Assembly: GCA_965197635.1 (NCBI GenBank)
Contig: CBDANN010000008.1
Location: 682,001 to 746,000, forward strand
DNA from: Bin87 sp965197635
GTDB taxonomy: Bacteria > Chloroflexota > Dehalococcoidia > Lucifugimonadales > UBA3495
DNA length: 64,000 bases
Direction of reading: 5' to 3'
Position numbers and translations under genes: made by a program. This document shows, piece after piece, positions 41,872 to 49,732 of this stretch (its first letter is position 1; each line of letters starts with the position of its first letter). Below the pieces are notes generated by a model that saw only the letters and a list, made by a program, of their open reading frames with translations, made no database searches and had not been told where the DNA came from.

Positions 41872-42204
41872 ATTCCCAGAGCGCGACACATCCCGGAACG
41901 CAGTTGCATCGCCTGTGGTCGCAAGGTGACCAAGGGCGAGCTATTGCGGATCGTACGCGCACCGGACGGTTCGGTTCACGCTGACCCGGCCGGCCGTAAC
42001 AACGGCCGAGGCGCCTATCTGTGCTATCAAGCCACATGTTGGGAAAAAGGGTTGGTTCGCAGGATTTTGGAACGAAAATTGAGAAGCCCGGTGTCCGACG
42101 GCGATCTCGACTCTTTGAAACGGTACTTCATCGAAACTGTCGCATCCGGTGTGTACCCCGCCGGAGCCGGCGATGTTCTGTCGCCGGCCCGGCGAACGGA
42201 ATAA
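41872..42204 (+). CDS. ylxR: YlxR (DUF448) RNA-binding protein, unusual start
   Basis: The family motif is RHIPERSCIACGRKVTKGEL followed by LLRIVRAPDG and the conserved NGRGAYLCYQATCWEKG. It sits between nusA and infB as usual. In this frame there is no ATG, GTG or TTG between the nusA stop (41815) and the conserved cysteines; GTG 41926 lies after them and would remove SCIAC. I place the start at ATT 41872, giving IPRARHIPERSC, in line with homologues that begin MP-RHIPxRxC. A rare start codon or a small indel is implied. Confidence 0.7.
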   Translation: MPRARHIPERSCIACGRKVTKGELLRIVRAPDGSVHADPAGRNNGRGAYLCYQATCWEKGLVRRILERKLRSPVSDGDLDSLKRYFIETVASGVYPAGAGDVLSPARRTE

Positions 42205-42262
42205 AATCGCGGCCGGGTATCTTGCCCGGACGCGGCGGTGTTCCGTCGGAGGAGGTGTTTAA

Positions 42263-44074
42263 ATGACTACTACCAGCGAACAACGCTCAGCGTCTCGGCG
42301 CACTCGGCGCGGAGAGCCGCGGCGGCCTGGGCCCCGTAATCTCACCCTGCCCGAAGCGCTGACGGTGAAAGAGTTGGCCGAACTGCTGGACCAATCTCCC
42401 GTTGACGTAATCAAGCAGTTGATGCGTCACGGCATCATGGTCGCGGTCAACCAGGTGATCGATCACCAAGTGGCGACCGTTGCCGCCGCCGCTTACGGCG
42501 TCCGGACCAAGCTGGCGGAACAGGTGGAAGATACGGGGGCGATTCACGCCGGAGCGGATGATGACGGGAACGATATGCTGCAGCCGCGTCCCCCGGTCAT
42601 CACGATCCTGGGGCATGTCGATCACGGAAAGACCAGCCTGCTGGATTACATTCGCAATTCCGCCGTCGTGGAAAAAGAGGCTGGAGGCATCACCCAGCAC
42701 ATCGGCGCGTATCAGGTGGTACGAGATGACCACCCCATCACTTTCCTGGATACCCCTGGCCACGCGGCGTTCACGGCCATTCGTTCCCGAGGCGCGCGCG
42801 TAACAGACATAGCGGTATTGGTGGTTGCGGCCGATGACGGCATCATGCCTCAGACCGACGAAGCCATCTCCCACGCCCGTGCTGCGGAAGTGCCCATCGT
42901 AGTTGCAATCAACAAGATGGACTTGCCCGCTGCCCAACCGGACGTGGTCAAACGCCAGCTCAGCGAGCGCAACCTGCTGGTGGAAGAGTGGGGCGGCGAC
43001 GTGATCGCGGTTCCCGTCTCCGCGCAAACCGGCGAAGGCGTGGGTGACCTGCTAGAGAACCTGTCGGTGTTGTCCGAGATCATGGAACTCAGGGCGAACC
43101 CGGACCGTCCGGCGGCCGGCGTGATCGTGGAGGCCACCCTTGACCGGCGCCGCGGTCCCACGGCCACGGTGTTGGTACAAGCCGGCACGCTGCGGGTTGG
43201 CGATCACATAGTCGCCGGCGCCGCCTGGGGACGGGTACGGGCCATCTCGGACGAGCGCCGCGCATCGATGGATACCATCACCCCCGGCTCGCCCGGAGTC
43301 ATCATTGGCCTGAACGCCACTCCGGAGGCCGGCGACATCCTGAAAGTCGTTCCCAACGAGCGCACCGCGCGACAAACGGCCACCAGACACGTTAACCGCC
43401 CCAACGCGAGTAACCTCGATACCGTGTTGACCCTGGACAACGTGGTCAAGCAGATCGACGCCGGCGACGTGAAGGAACTGGTGCTGGTGCTGAAAGCCGA
43501 CGTACAGGGCAGTGTCGAGGCCGTGGTCCAATCAGTAGAGAAACTGTCCGATGGTGAGGTGAAAGCCCGAGTTATCCATGCCGGTTCGGGGGCGGTCAGC
43601 GATTCTGACGTGCAACTGGCGGCGGCCTCGGGTGGGATAGTCCTTGCCTTCAACGTGGGATTTGAGGTCGGAGCCGAGCGCACCGCCGAAAGGCTGGGCG
43701 TTGAGATTCGGGAATACCGGATCATCTATCGTCTGCTGGAAGACGTTGAACAAGCCCTGCAGGGGATGCTCGAACCGGAATACCGGGAAGTGGTCATAGG
43801 GCGCGCGGAAATCCGCGAAGTCTTCCCCGGCCGGCGTGGCGTCCGCATTGCTGGCTGCCGTGTGCTCGACGGCCGCATCATGCGCCAGGGCTCCGTGCGG
43901 GTGATGCGCGAGGAAGACATCATGGTGGAGACGGAAATCAACAGCCTCCGCCACTTCCGAGACGAGGTCAACCAGGCCACGGCCGGCACGGATTGCGGTA
44001 TCGTGCTGGGCGATTACAACGAATTTGAGGAAGGCGATGTTATCGTAGCGGTCCGGATGGAGCGCGCGAATTAG
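42263..44074 (+). CDS. infB: translation initiation factor IF-2
   Basis: GTPase that loads initiator tRNA on the 30S subunit, 603 aa, a short form with only about 110 residues before the G domain. GTPase motifs are ILGHVDHGKTSLLDYI (G1), DTPGHAAFTAIRSRG (G3) and NKMDLP (G4); domains II-IV follow with ADVQGSVEAVVQSVEKL and the C-terminal tRNA-binding part. A strong GGAGGAGG precedes the ATG. The IF2_N motif LTVKELAELLDQSPVDVIKQ is present. Confidence 0.95.
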   Translation: MTTTSEQRSASRRTRRGEPRRPGPRNLTLPEALTVKELAELLDQSPVDVIKQLMRHGIMVAVNQVIDHQVATVAAAAYGVRTKLAEQVEDTGAIHAGADDDGNDMLQPRPPVITILGHVDHGKTSLLDYIRNSAVVEKEAGGITQHIGAYQVVRDDHPITFLDTPGHAAFTAIRSRGARVTDIAVLVVAADDGIMPQTDEAISHARAAEVPIVVAINKMDLPAAQPDVVKRQLSERNLLVEEWGGDVIAVPVSAQTGEGVGDLLENLSVLSEIMELRANPDRPAAGVIVEATLDRRRGPTATVLVQAGTLRVGDHIVAGAAWGRVRAISDERRASMDTITPGSPGVIIGLNATPEAGDILKVVPNERTARQTATRHVNRPNASNLDTVLTLDNVVKQIDAGDVKELVLVLKADVQGSVEAVVQSVEKLSDGEVKARVIHAGSGAVSDSDVQLAAASGGIVLAFNVGFEVGAERTAERLGVEIREYRIIYRLLEDVEQALQGMLEPEYREVVIGRAEIREVFPGRRGVRIAGCRVLDGRIMRQGSVRVMREEDIMVETEINSLRHFRDEVNQATAGTDCGIVLGDYNEFEEGDVIVAVRMERAN

Positions 44075-44103
44075 GCGACCGACACCGCCGCTGAGAGGTA
44101 ATC

Positions 44104-44499
44104 ATGGCCGACCGCAGGCGAATTGAGCGAGTAAACGGGCTGCTGCGCGAAGAGATCGCTAACCTGATAGCCTCGCACGTGAATGATCCCCGACTCAAGG
44201 GGATCATCACGATCTCCCGTGTGCAAACGGCGCCCGATCTGCGCAACGCGCGGGTGTACATCAGTGTCATGGGCGACGAGTCCACACGCCAGGAAGCGCT
44301 GGCAGGGATACAGTCTTCCGCGTCCTACCTGCGGCGGGAGTTGCGGAACCGGGTGTCTCTGCGTTACGTGCCTTTCCTGAAATTCGCTCTGGATGACGCC
44401 ATGCAGGAAGCCGACCGCCTGATGCGCATCATCGATAATCTGGACATGTCCGGACCGGCTGGTGACCAAGGCGCTGCCCAACCCATGGGACGCGCGTGA
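44104..44499 (+). CDS. rbfA: ribosome-binding factor A
   Basis: KH-fold 30S maturation factor, 131 aa. Motifs are RRIERVNGLLREEIANLIAS, DPRLKGIITISRVQTAPDLR and LKFALDDAMQEADRL. It is 29 bases after infB and 4 bases before truB. A normal length with a short acidic tail. Confidence 0.92.
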   Translation: MADRRRIERVNGLLREEIANLIASHVNDPRLKGIITISRVQTAPDLRNARVYISVMGDESTRQEALAGIQSSASYLRRELRNRVSLRYVPFLKFALDDAMQEADRLMRIIDNLDMSGPAGDQGAAQPMGRA

Positions 44500-44503
44500 G
44501 TTC

Positions 44504-45460
44504 ATGGTCACTGGGGGTCCGAAAGAGCCGACGGCCAATGGGTTCCTGAATTTTCGCAAACCCGTCGGCATCACGTCCATGGATGCGTTGCGCCGGGTGA
44601 AGCGTATCACCGGGCAGCGCAAGAAAGTGGGCCACGCGGGGACGTTGGACCCGCTGGCAGCAGGCGTGTTACCCATCTGCTTCGGGCAGGCTACCAGGTT
44701 GATGGAGCAGGTCGTGGCCGGGACGAAACGCTACCGGATGACCGTGCGCCTGGGCGCGGTGAGCGATACCTATGACGCTGAAGGAGACATCACGCGGATT
44801 GACGATGCCGTTGAGTTGGGCCGTAGTGAAATCGCTGCGGCGCTGCAAAAGTTTGTCGGAGTCATTGACCAGGTGCCTCCAATGTACAGCGCCATCAAGA
44901 TCGATGGTCGGCGTCTTTATGACCTGGCTCGCGCCGGCAAAGAGGTAACCCGTCCTTCGCGGCAAGTGGTGGTCCGCAGCATCAGCATTGACGAGATTGC
45001 GTTGCCTTACCTGGGGTTGTCGGTGGAGTGTGGGAAAGGCGTTTACCTCCGTTCAATCGCCCACGATTTGGGTCAGGCCCTGGGCTGCGGAGGGTATGTA
45101 AGCGAACTCAACCGGCTGTCGTGTGGAGGATTTTGGGCCGCCGACGCCGTGACGTTGGAAGTGCTGGAGCATGCCGCCAGCACGGACGGGTGGCGACAAT
45201 ATCTGCAACCGGTGGATTGGGCGCTGCGGCAACTGCCGGCGGTGCGGCTGGGCAGGTCCGATGCTTGGTCGGTTCAGCACGGACAAGCGATATTGGCATC
45301 GGCCGGCGACCAATTGGCGGACGTAGGTCAACAAAAGCGGGCTTACGACCTCGACGGCGTCTTCTTGGCGCTGCTGGACTGCCAAACCGATGGATTGTGG
45401 CGTCCTACCCGCGTATTCCATTCCGAAAAACCGTCGCCTTACGCGCCACCGTCGCTCTAG
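44504..45460 (+). CDS. truB: tRNA pseudouridine(55) synthase TruB
   Basis: Makes pseudouridine 55 in the T-loop. GFLNFRKPVGITSMDALRRV, KKVGHAGTLDPLAAGVLPIC with the catalytic aspartate, the KRYRMTVRLG strand, and QVPPMYSAIKIDGRRLYDLA are diagnostic. ATG 44504 lies four bases after the rbfA stop; a GTG at 44462 overlapping rbfA is also in frame. About 318 aa, with a C-terminal PUA-like part. Last of the cluster. Confidence 0.92.
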   Translation: MVTGGPKEPTANGFLNFRKPVGITSMDALRRVKRITGQRKKVGHAGTLDPLAAGVLPICFGQATRLMEQVVAGTKRYRMTVRLGAVSDTYDAEGDITRIDDAVELGRSEIAAALQKFVGVIDQVPPMYSAIKIDGRRLYDLARAGKEVTRPSRQVVVRSISIDEIALPYLGLSVECGKGVYLRSIAHDLGQALGCGGYVSELNRLSCGGFWAADAVTLEVLEHAASTDGWRQYLQPVDWALRQLPAVRLGRSDAWSVQHGQAILASAGDQLADVGQQKRAYDLDGVFLALLDCQTDGLWRPTRVFHSEKPSPYAPPSL

Positions 45461-45470
45461 CAACGGCGCT

Positions 45471-45788
45471 ATGGCGATGAACGTGTCCGACACCTCGTGC
45501 CAGCGGTGCGAACGCCGCATCAATCGCGCCGCAACCTATACCTTCCGGCCCCGTGGCGGAACTCACGGCATCACTAAGTGCTTCCGGTGCGCGCTACGAC
45601 ACTGGCCCATGTTGCGCCGGTCATTGATTGCCAGTGCGGTGGTGGGCACGGCGCTCACCGCACTGAATCAGGGCGATACGCTCCTGTCTGGCCAACTGGC
45701 GGGAGCGCTGGCGTGGAAGATACCGCTTACCTACTGCGTGCCGTTCATTGTGGCAACCTACGGAGCGTTATCCAACAGTCGCAACTGA
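45471..45788 (+). CDS. NrtS-like small membrane protein
   Basis: 105 aa. An N-terminal zinc-ribbon-like stretch (CQRCERRINRAATY ... CFRCALRHW) precedes two membrane helices that match what I recall of NrtS (small nitrate/nitrite transporter): RRSLIASAVVGTALTALNQG, DTLLSGQLAGALAWKIPLTY, CVPFIVATYGALSNSR. Two ATG codons (45471, 45477) are possible. The cysteine-rich N-terminus is unusual for NrtS. Convergent with lexA, with 12 bases between the stops. Confidence 0.6.
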   Translation: MAMNVSDTSCQRCERRINRAATYTFRPRGGTHGITKCFRCALRHWPMLRRSLIASAVVGTALTALNQGDTLLSGQLAGALAWKIPLTYCVPFIVATYGALSNSRN

Positions 45789-45800
45789 TCGCAAACTGCG

Positions 45801-46454
45801 TCAGAACTGGCGCAGGACTTCTACGACGCGGCCTTTGACCTCCACGTTTGCGACGTCCACGTAAATCGGGTCCATGGTACTGTTGGCGGGTTGCAACCGG
45901 ACCGTGTTGCCCTCTCGGTAGAACTTTTTGAGAGTGGCTTCCTCTTCTTCCTTCAACCACGCTACGACCATCTCGCCGTTGCTCGCGGTGCTGGTGGGTT
46001 TTATCACCACCACGTCGCCGTCATCAATCAGAGCGTCAATCATTGACGTGCCCTTGACTGACAGCGCATAGAGTGTGCCGTGCCGCTTCTTCAATTCGGG
46101 CCGGACTTCAACGATGTCGAATTCGGCCGCGGAGCCGGCTCCTTCTGATGAGAAGGCGGGGAGGGGTTCACCGGCGGCGATGTTGCCTACGATCTGGACG
46201 CGGGCGGCGCCGTTGGCGACCGGGTGGCCGGTCTCATCAAGGAGCTCGATACCTCGGGCCACCTCGGAGCGGCGTTTCAGATAGCCATCCCGCTCCATGA
46301 GGCGCAGGTTGTAATCGACCACGGAAGTGCTGCTGATGTCGCAACCCCGTTGGATGTCCCGTACCGTGGGAGGAATACCGTTATCGTCCAGAAACTGTTC
46401 GATGAACTGCAGGATGCGCTGCTGGCGTGGGCGCAGGGTTTTCTTGGGTGGCAT
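45801..46454 (-). CDS. lexA: LexA repressor
   Basis: SOS repressor, 217 aa. Winged-helix DNA-binding domain (RQQRILQFIEQFLDDNGIPP, TVRDIQRGCDISSTSVVDYN), self-cleavage bond Ala94-Gly95 in GNIAAGEPL, catalytic Ser137 in VKGTSMIDALIDDGDVV and a lysine at about 176 in ATLKKFY. GGAGGT lies seven bases before ATG 46454; an in-frame TTG at 46484 would put the ribosome site inside the gene. It is preceded by a LexA box, so autoregulation is likely. Confidence 0.92.
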   Translation of the reverse strand: MPPKKTLRPRQQRILQFIEQFLDDNGIPPTVRDIQRGCDISSTSVVDYNLRLMERDGYLKRRSEVARGIELLDETGHPVANGAARVQIVGNIAAGEPLPAFSSEGAGSAAEFDIVEVRPELKKRHGTLYALSVKGTSMIDALIDDGDVVVIKPTSTASNGEMVVAWLKEEEEATLKKFYREGNTVRLQPANSTMDPIYVDVANVEVKGRVVEVLRQF

Positions 46455-46494
46455 AGCGTATACCTCCGTGCTTCGGGCGGCCAATTGGCTGAAA

Positions 46495-46508
46495 CAAACT
46501 AATGTTCG
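46495..46508 (-). promoter_or_regulatory. SOS (LexA) box upstream of lexA
   Basis: On the minus strand CGAACATTAGTTTG, one mismatch from the dyad CGAAC-N4-GTTCG recognised by Gram-positive-type LexA. It lies 41 bases upstream of the lexA start, the expected position for autorepression. Confidence 0.65.
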
Positions 46509-46625
46509 GCACTGACATGCTATGCACTGCCACGGGTTTTGTCAACCGGCAACAGTCACGTCTGGAAACCCTAAAGAAACCACCGTTGGGCCGGACGCCC
46601 ACGGAAGCAAGTTGCAGGAAACGGG

Positions 46626-46880
46626 TTACCCGCTGCCGGATTTATTCAGGGCCAGGGCCAGTCGGGACTTGCGCCGCGAAGCGTTATTCTTGTGGAGCAC
46701 GCCCTTTCGCACCGCTATATCCAGAAGGCTCATGGCTTTCCGGACGGCCTCTTCAGACTCGGGTGTTTCGTCGCCAACCGCCCGGCGAGCTTGACCGATG
46801 GCGGTCCGGGTGGCGCGGCGTACGCTCATGTTGCGGGAATTGCGCTTAACAGATTGTCGATGGGCCTTTCGGGCTGGCAA
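46626..46880 (-). CDS. rpsT: 30S ribosomal protein S20
   Basis: 84 aa, lysine/arginine-rich helical protein binding 16S rRNA: RKAHRQSVKRNSRNMSVRRA, then ESEEAVRKAMSLLDIAVRKG and LHKNNASRRKSRLALALN, the family core. A normal length and start (MPARKAH). Stand-alone gene upstream of lexA on the same strand, separated by about 120 bases. Confidence 0.92.
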   Translation of the reverse strand: MPARKAHRQSVKRNSRNMSVRRATRTAIGQARRAVGDETPESEEAVRKAMSLLDIAVRKGVLHKNNASRRKSRLALALNKSGSG

Positions 46881-46993
46881 AAGAAACGCTCCTGTACTTT
46901 GATATCGCCGCTAGATGGTATCAAAGGCGGCTCAAATTGTCATCACCCGGTTAAGGCCGTGCCGGGAGTATTGGTCTGTCGCCATGCACTAAT

Positions 46994-47317
46994 CCTCATG
47001 CGTACCCACTTGTCATTGCGAGGAGCGCCGCTCATGGTGAGCTTGTCGAACCACGTGGCAATCCGGTTCCGGTATTCGCCAACCATGCCCAAACGACCTT
47101 GCCACGCCGACGAGATTGCCACGCTGCGCTCGCAATGACATAGGACTTACGCACTGGGCTTGCCGGCAGGGGATTTAACGCAAAAGCGCAGAAACGCAAA
47201 GGGGTTTTGTAGCAGCATGAGGGTGCCTTCCGATGATACGCCGTGCTCAACTGTGTAAGTCCTATGTATGACAGCGGGCCACGCCCCACTGGTCTAACAA
47301 AGTGGGTACGCGTGAGG
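46994..47317. mobile_element. nested inverted-repeat cassette before groEL
   Basis: Outer inverted repeat: CCTCATGCGTACCCACTT (46994-47011) and the complement with one mismatch (47300-47317). Inside, GTCATTGCGAG (47012-47022) and CTCGCAATGAC (about 47129-47139) bound a block of the dispersed TCATTGCGAGGAGC kind, and CATAGGACTTACGCA (from about 47138) pairs with GTGTAAGTCCTATG (to about 47267). No ORF. This looks like successive insertion of small non-autonomous elements into one another. The rest of 46881-47463 is the groEL promoter region. Confidence 0.7.
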
Positions 47318-47328
47318 CACTAATCAGG

Positions 47329-47358
47329 TTGACAATTCCGGCACTGTTGCAAGACAAT
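47329..47358 (+). promoter_or_regulatory. possible groEL promoter
   Basis: A perfect TTGACA (47329-47334), an 18-base spacer and GACAAT (47353-47358). It lies just right of the repeat cassette. I see no CIRCE element. Confidence 0.4.
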
Positions 47359-47463
47359 TGTTGTGCTAAAACTCGTGCCGACAACACGCTATGGGAACGG
47401 GTTTTCCCGCTACAATATTCCGAATTGCGTTTACCAACACCTCGACGTCGGAGGATTCCAGTA

Positions 47464-49089
47464 ATGCCTGAAAAACAGCTGATTTTCGATCAAGATGCCC
47501 GACGAAGCCTGATGAGCGGCGTCGACCAATTGGGTCGAGTAGTAGCGCTCACGTTGGGTCCCAGTGGCCGCAACGTAATCCTGGGTCGCGTTTGGACTTT
47601 GCCGGTGGTATGCAGCGACGGCGTCACCATTGCCAAGGAAGTCGAACTTCCCGACCCCTATGAAAACATGGGAGCGCAGGTGGTGAAAGAGGCGGCTGCC
47701 AAGACGAACGAGGTAGTCGGTGACGGCACCACGACCTCTGTTGTACTGGCCCGTTCCATCATCCGGCGTGGGTTCACGAACGTGGCTGCGGGCGCCAATC
47801 CCATGGCCTTGAAGTCAGGGATCGATCAGGCGGTGTCAGCCGTCAGCAATGCAATCAGCTCTCAGGCGGTTGCCGTTGAGAGCCGGGAGCAGGTGGCCCG
47901 CGTGGCCGCCCTGTCCGCCCACGAAGAAGCGATCGCAGAATTGATAGCGGACGCTATGGACAAGGTGGGGCGCGAGGGCATCATCACGGTGGAGGAAAGC
48001 CAGGGGCTCACCGACGAGCTCGAAGTGGTGGAGGGTATGCGGCTGGACCGCGGCTACCTGTCGCCCCACTTCATCACCGATGCCGACCGTATGGAAGCTT
48101 CGCTGGACGAGCCGCTCTTCCTGCTTACCGACCAGAAGCTATCGTCCGCGGCCGACGTAGTCCCCGCGCTGGAGGCGGTTGCCCAGGGCGGCCGGCGCCC
48201 GTTGGTTATCATCGCCGAGGACGTGGAAGGCGAAGCCCTGGCGACCCTGGTGGTCAACAAGCTGAGGGGTACCGTAAGCAGCCTGGCGGTGAAGGCGCCC
48301 GGTTTCGGCGAGCGCCGCAAGGCGTTGCTGCAAGACCTCGCGATCATGACCGGCGGGTCCGTCATCACCAACGACGCCGGAATGCGCCTGGAAGATATTG
48401 CGCTGGAGCACCTTGGTTCGGCGCGCCGCTTGGTGGCTACCAAAGACGAAACGACCATCGTCGAAGGTCGTGGCCACGAGGACGACATCACCGGCCGCGT
48501 CTCTGAACTGCGGGTGCAGATCGAAGACACCACCTCTGACTACGACCGCGAGAAGTTGCAGGAGAGGTTGGCTAACTTGGCCGGCGGTGTGGCCGTTATC
48601 AAGGTCGGCGCGGCCACCGAACCCGAGCTGAACGAACGGAAGAGCCGGACCGAAGACGCCTTGGCGTCCACCCGCGCCGCCGTTGAGGAAGGCGTCATTC
48701 CTGGCGGGGGAGTTGCCCTGTTGCGCGCTCAGTCCACCCTGGACGGCATATTGCAGGGAGCGTCCGGCGACCAGGCCGTGGGCATCCGCCTGGTGCGCGA
48801 TGCTTTGGAAGCGCCGCTGAACACCATCGCAAACAATGCCGGTTACAAGGGTGATGTGATCGTGGAGAACGTCCGCAACGGCGACGGTGATTATGGCTTC
48901 GATGCCGACCGGGGCGACTACACGGGTATGGTGGCGCGAGGCATCATAGACCCCGCCAAGGTAACCCGCTCAGCCCTCCAGAACGCCGGATCGGTCGCGG
49001 GAATGTTGCTGACGACACAGGCGGTAATCACCGAGATTCCCAAGTACGAGCCGTTGCCCGCCGACATCCAGGACTTCATGCACGACTAA
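47464..49089 (+). CDS. groEL: chaperonin GroEL, solitary
   Basis: 60-kDa chaperonin, 541 aa. ATP site LGPSGRNVIL and VGDGTTTSVVLARSI are present, the latter with the catalytic aspartate; the apical domain has FITDADRM and LIIAEDVEGEALATLVVNKL; the hinge region reads VIPGGGVALLRAQ. It ends IQDFMHD and lacks the GGM-repeat tail. GGAGG precedes the ATG. The usual start MAAKxIxFxxxAR is replaced by MPEKQLIFDQDARRSL. No groES lies next to it, suggesting a second, specialised GroEL or one whose partner is elsewhere. Confidence 0.92.
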   Translation: MPEKQLIFDQDARRSLMSGVDQLGRVVALTLGPSGRNVILGRVWTLPVVCSDGVTIAKEVELPDPYENMGAQVVKEAAAKTNEVVGDGTTTSVVLARSIIRRGFTNVAAGANPMALKSGIDQAVSAVSNAISSQAVAVESREQVARVAALSAHEEAIAELIADAMDKVGREGIITVEESQGLTDELEVVEGMRLDRGYLSPHFITDADRMEASLDEPLFLLTDQKLSSAADVVPALEAVAQGGRRPLVIIAEDVEGEALATLVVNKLRGTVSSLAVKAPGFGERRKALLQDLAIMTGGSVITNDAGMRLEDIALEHLGSARRLVATKDETTIVEGRGHEDDITGRVSELRVQIEDTTSDYDREKLQERLANLAGGVAVIKVGAATEPELNERKSRTEDALASTRAAVEEGVIPGGGVALLRAQSTLDGILQGASGDQAVGIRLVRDALEAPLNTIANNAGYKGDVIVENVRNGDGDYGFDADRGDYTGMVARGIIDPAKVTRSALQNAGSVAGMLLTTQAVITEIPKYEPLPADIQDFMHD

Positions 49090-49111
49090 CCCCGTGCGCA
49101 GAACACGCTAG

Positions 49112-49145
49112 CCCGCCGCATCGTCGGAGACCACGATGTGGCGGG
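49112..49145 (+). terminator. groEL terminator-like hairpin
   Basis: CCCGCCGCATCGT pairs with ACGATGTGGCGGG (one mismatch), loop of 8 bases, 23 bases after the groEL stop. It covers the GTG at 49138, arguing for the later start of the next gene. Confidence 0.5.
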
Positions 49146-49164
49146 CCGTATATTGTCGATCAAC

Positions 49165-49716
49165 ATGAGCGACGACGAAACAATTTTCGCGGGAGCGCTC
49201 AACCGAGAGGCGATCAAAGCGTTGGTGAACGTCTCTGACGGCTTGCCGCTGGTCGCCGAGTGCATCGACTTAACCGCGCAGCTGCAGCCCAACGGCTTCG
49301 ACGTGACGGTCGGCGGAATCGCTCGGATCAACGCGTTGGCAGGTGACTCCCGCTTGGGGGTGGCCAACGACGACCGGCGGCTGCCCGAATACCGAGACGT
49401 GGCAATCGGCAGGGACGACTGGTGGCATCTGTCGCCAGGATCCTACCTGATAACGTTCAATGAGGTAGTCAACCTGCCCCATTGGTTGATGGCGCTGGGC
49501 CGGCCCCGGTCCAGCCTGTTGCGAATGGGAGTGTCCCTGCACACCGCAGTCTGGGACGCCGGATACAGCGGCCGCTCCCAGGCTTTGCTCGTGGCGCACC
49601 ACCCGCGCGGCATTCATTTGCAGCGCAACGCTCGCGTTGCCCAATTGGTTTTTTTGCCGCTGAACCGCCCGGACGCCGCGGGCTACGACGGGCTCTACCA
49701 GGGCGAGAACCTGTGA
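49165..49716 (+). CDS. dCTP deaminase/dUTPase-like protein
   Basis: About 183 aa with the trimeric dUTPase/Dcd fold. Visible motifs are GRPRSSLLRMGVSLHTAVWD (phosphate-binding loop GxxRSS), AGYSGRSQALLV, RNARVAQLVFLPL, and a C-terminal GYDGLYQGENL. These correspond to the conserved motifs of the family in the right order. It could hydrolyse dUTP or deaminate dCTP; which cannot be told by eye. I use ATG 49165 because an in-frame GTG at 49138 lies inside the preceding hairpin. Confidence 0.75.
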   Translation: MSDDETIFAGALNREAIKALVNVSDGLPLVAECIDLTAQLQPNGFDVTVGGIARINALAGDSRLGVANDDRRLPEYRDVAIGRDDWWHLSPGSYLITFNEVVNLPHWLMALGRPRSSLLRMGVSLHTAVWDAGYSGRSQALLVAHHPRGIHLQRNARVAQLVFLPLNRPDAAGYDGLYQGENL

Positions 49717-49732
49717 TGGGAACCCCCCTGTG

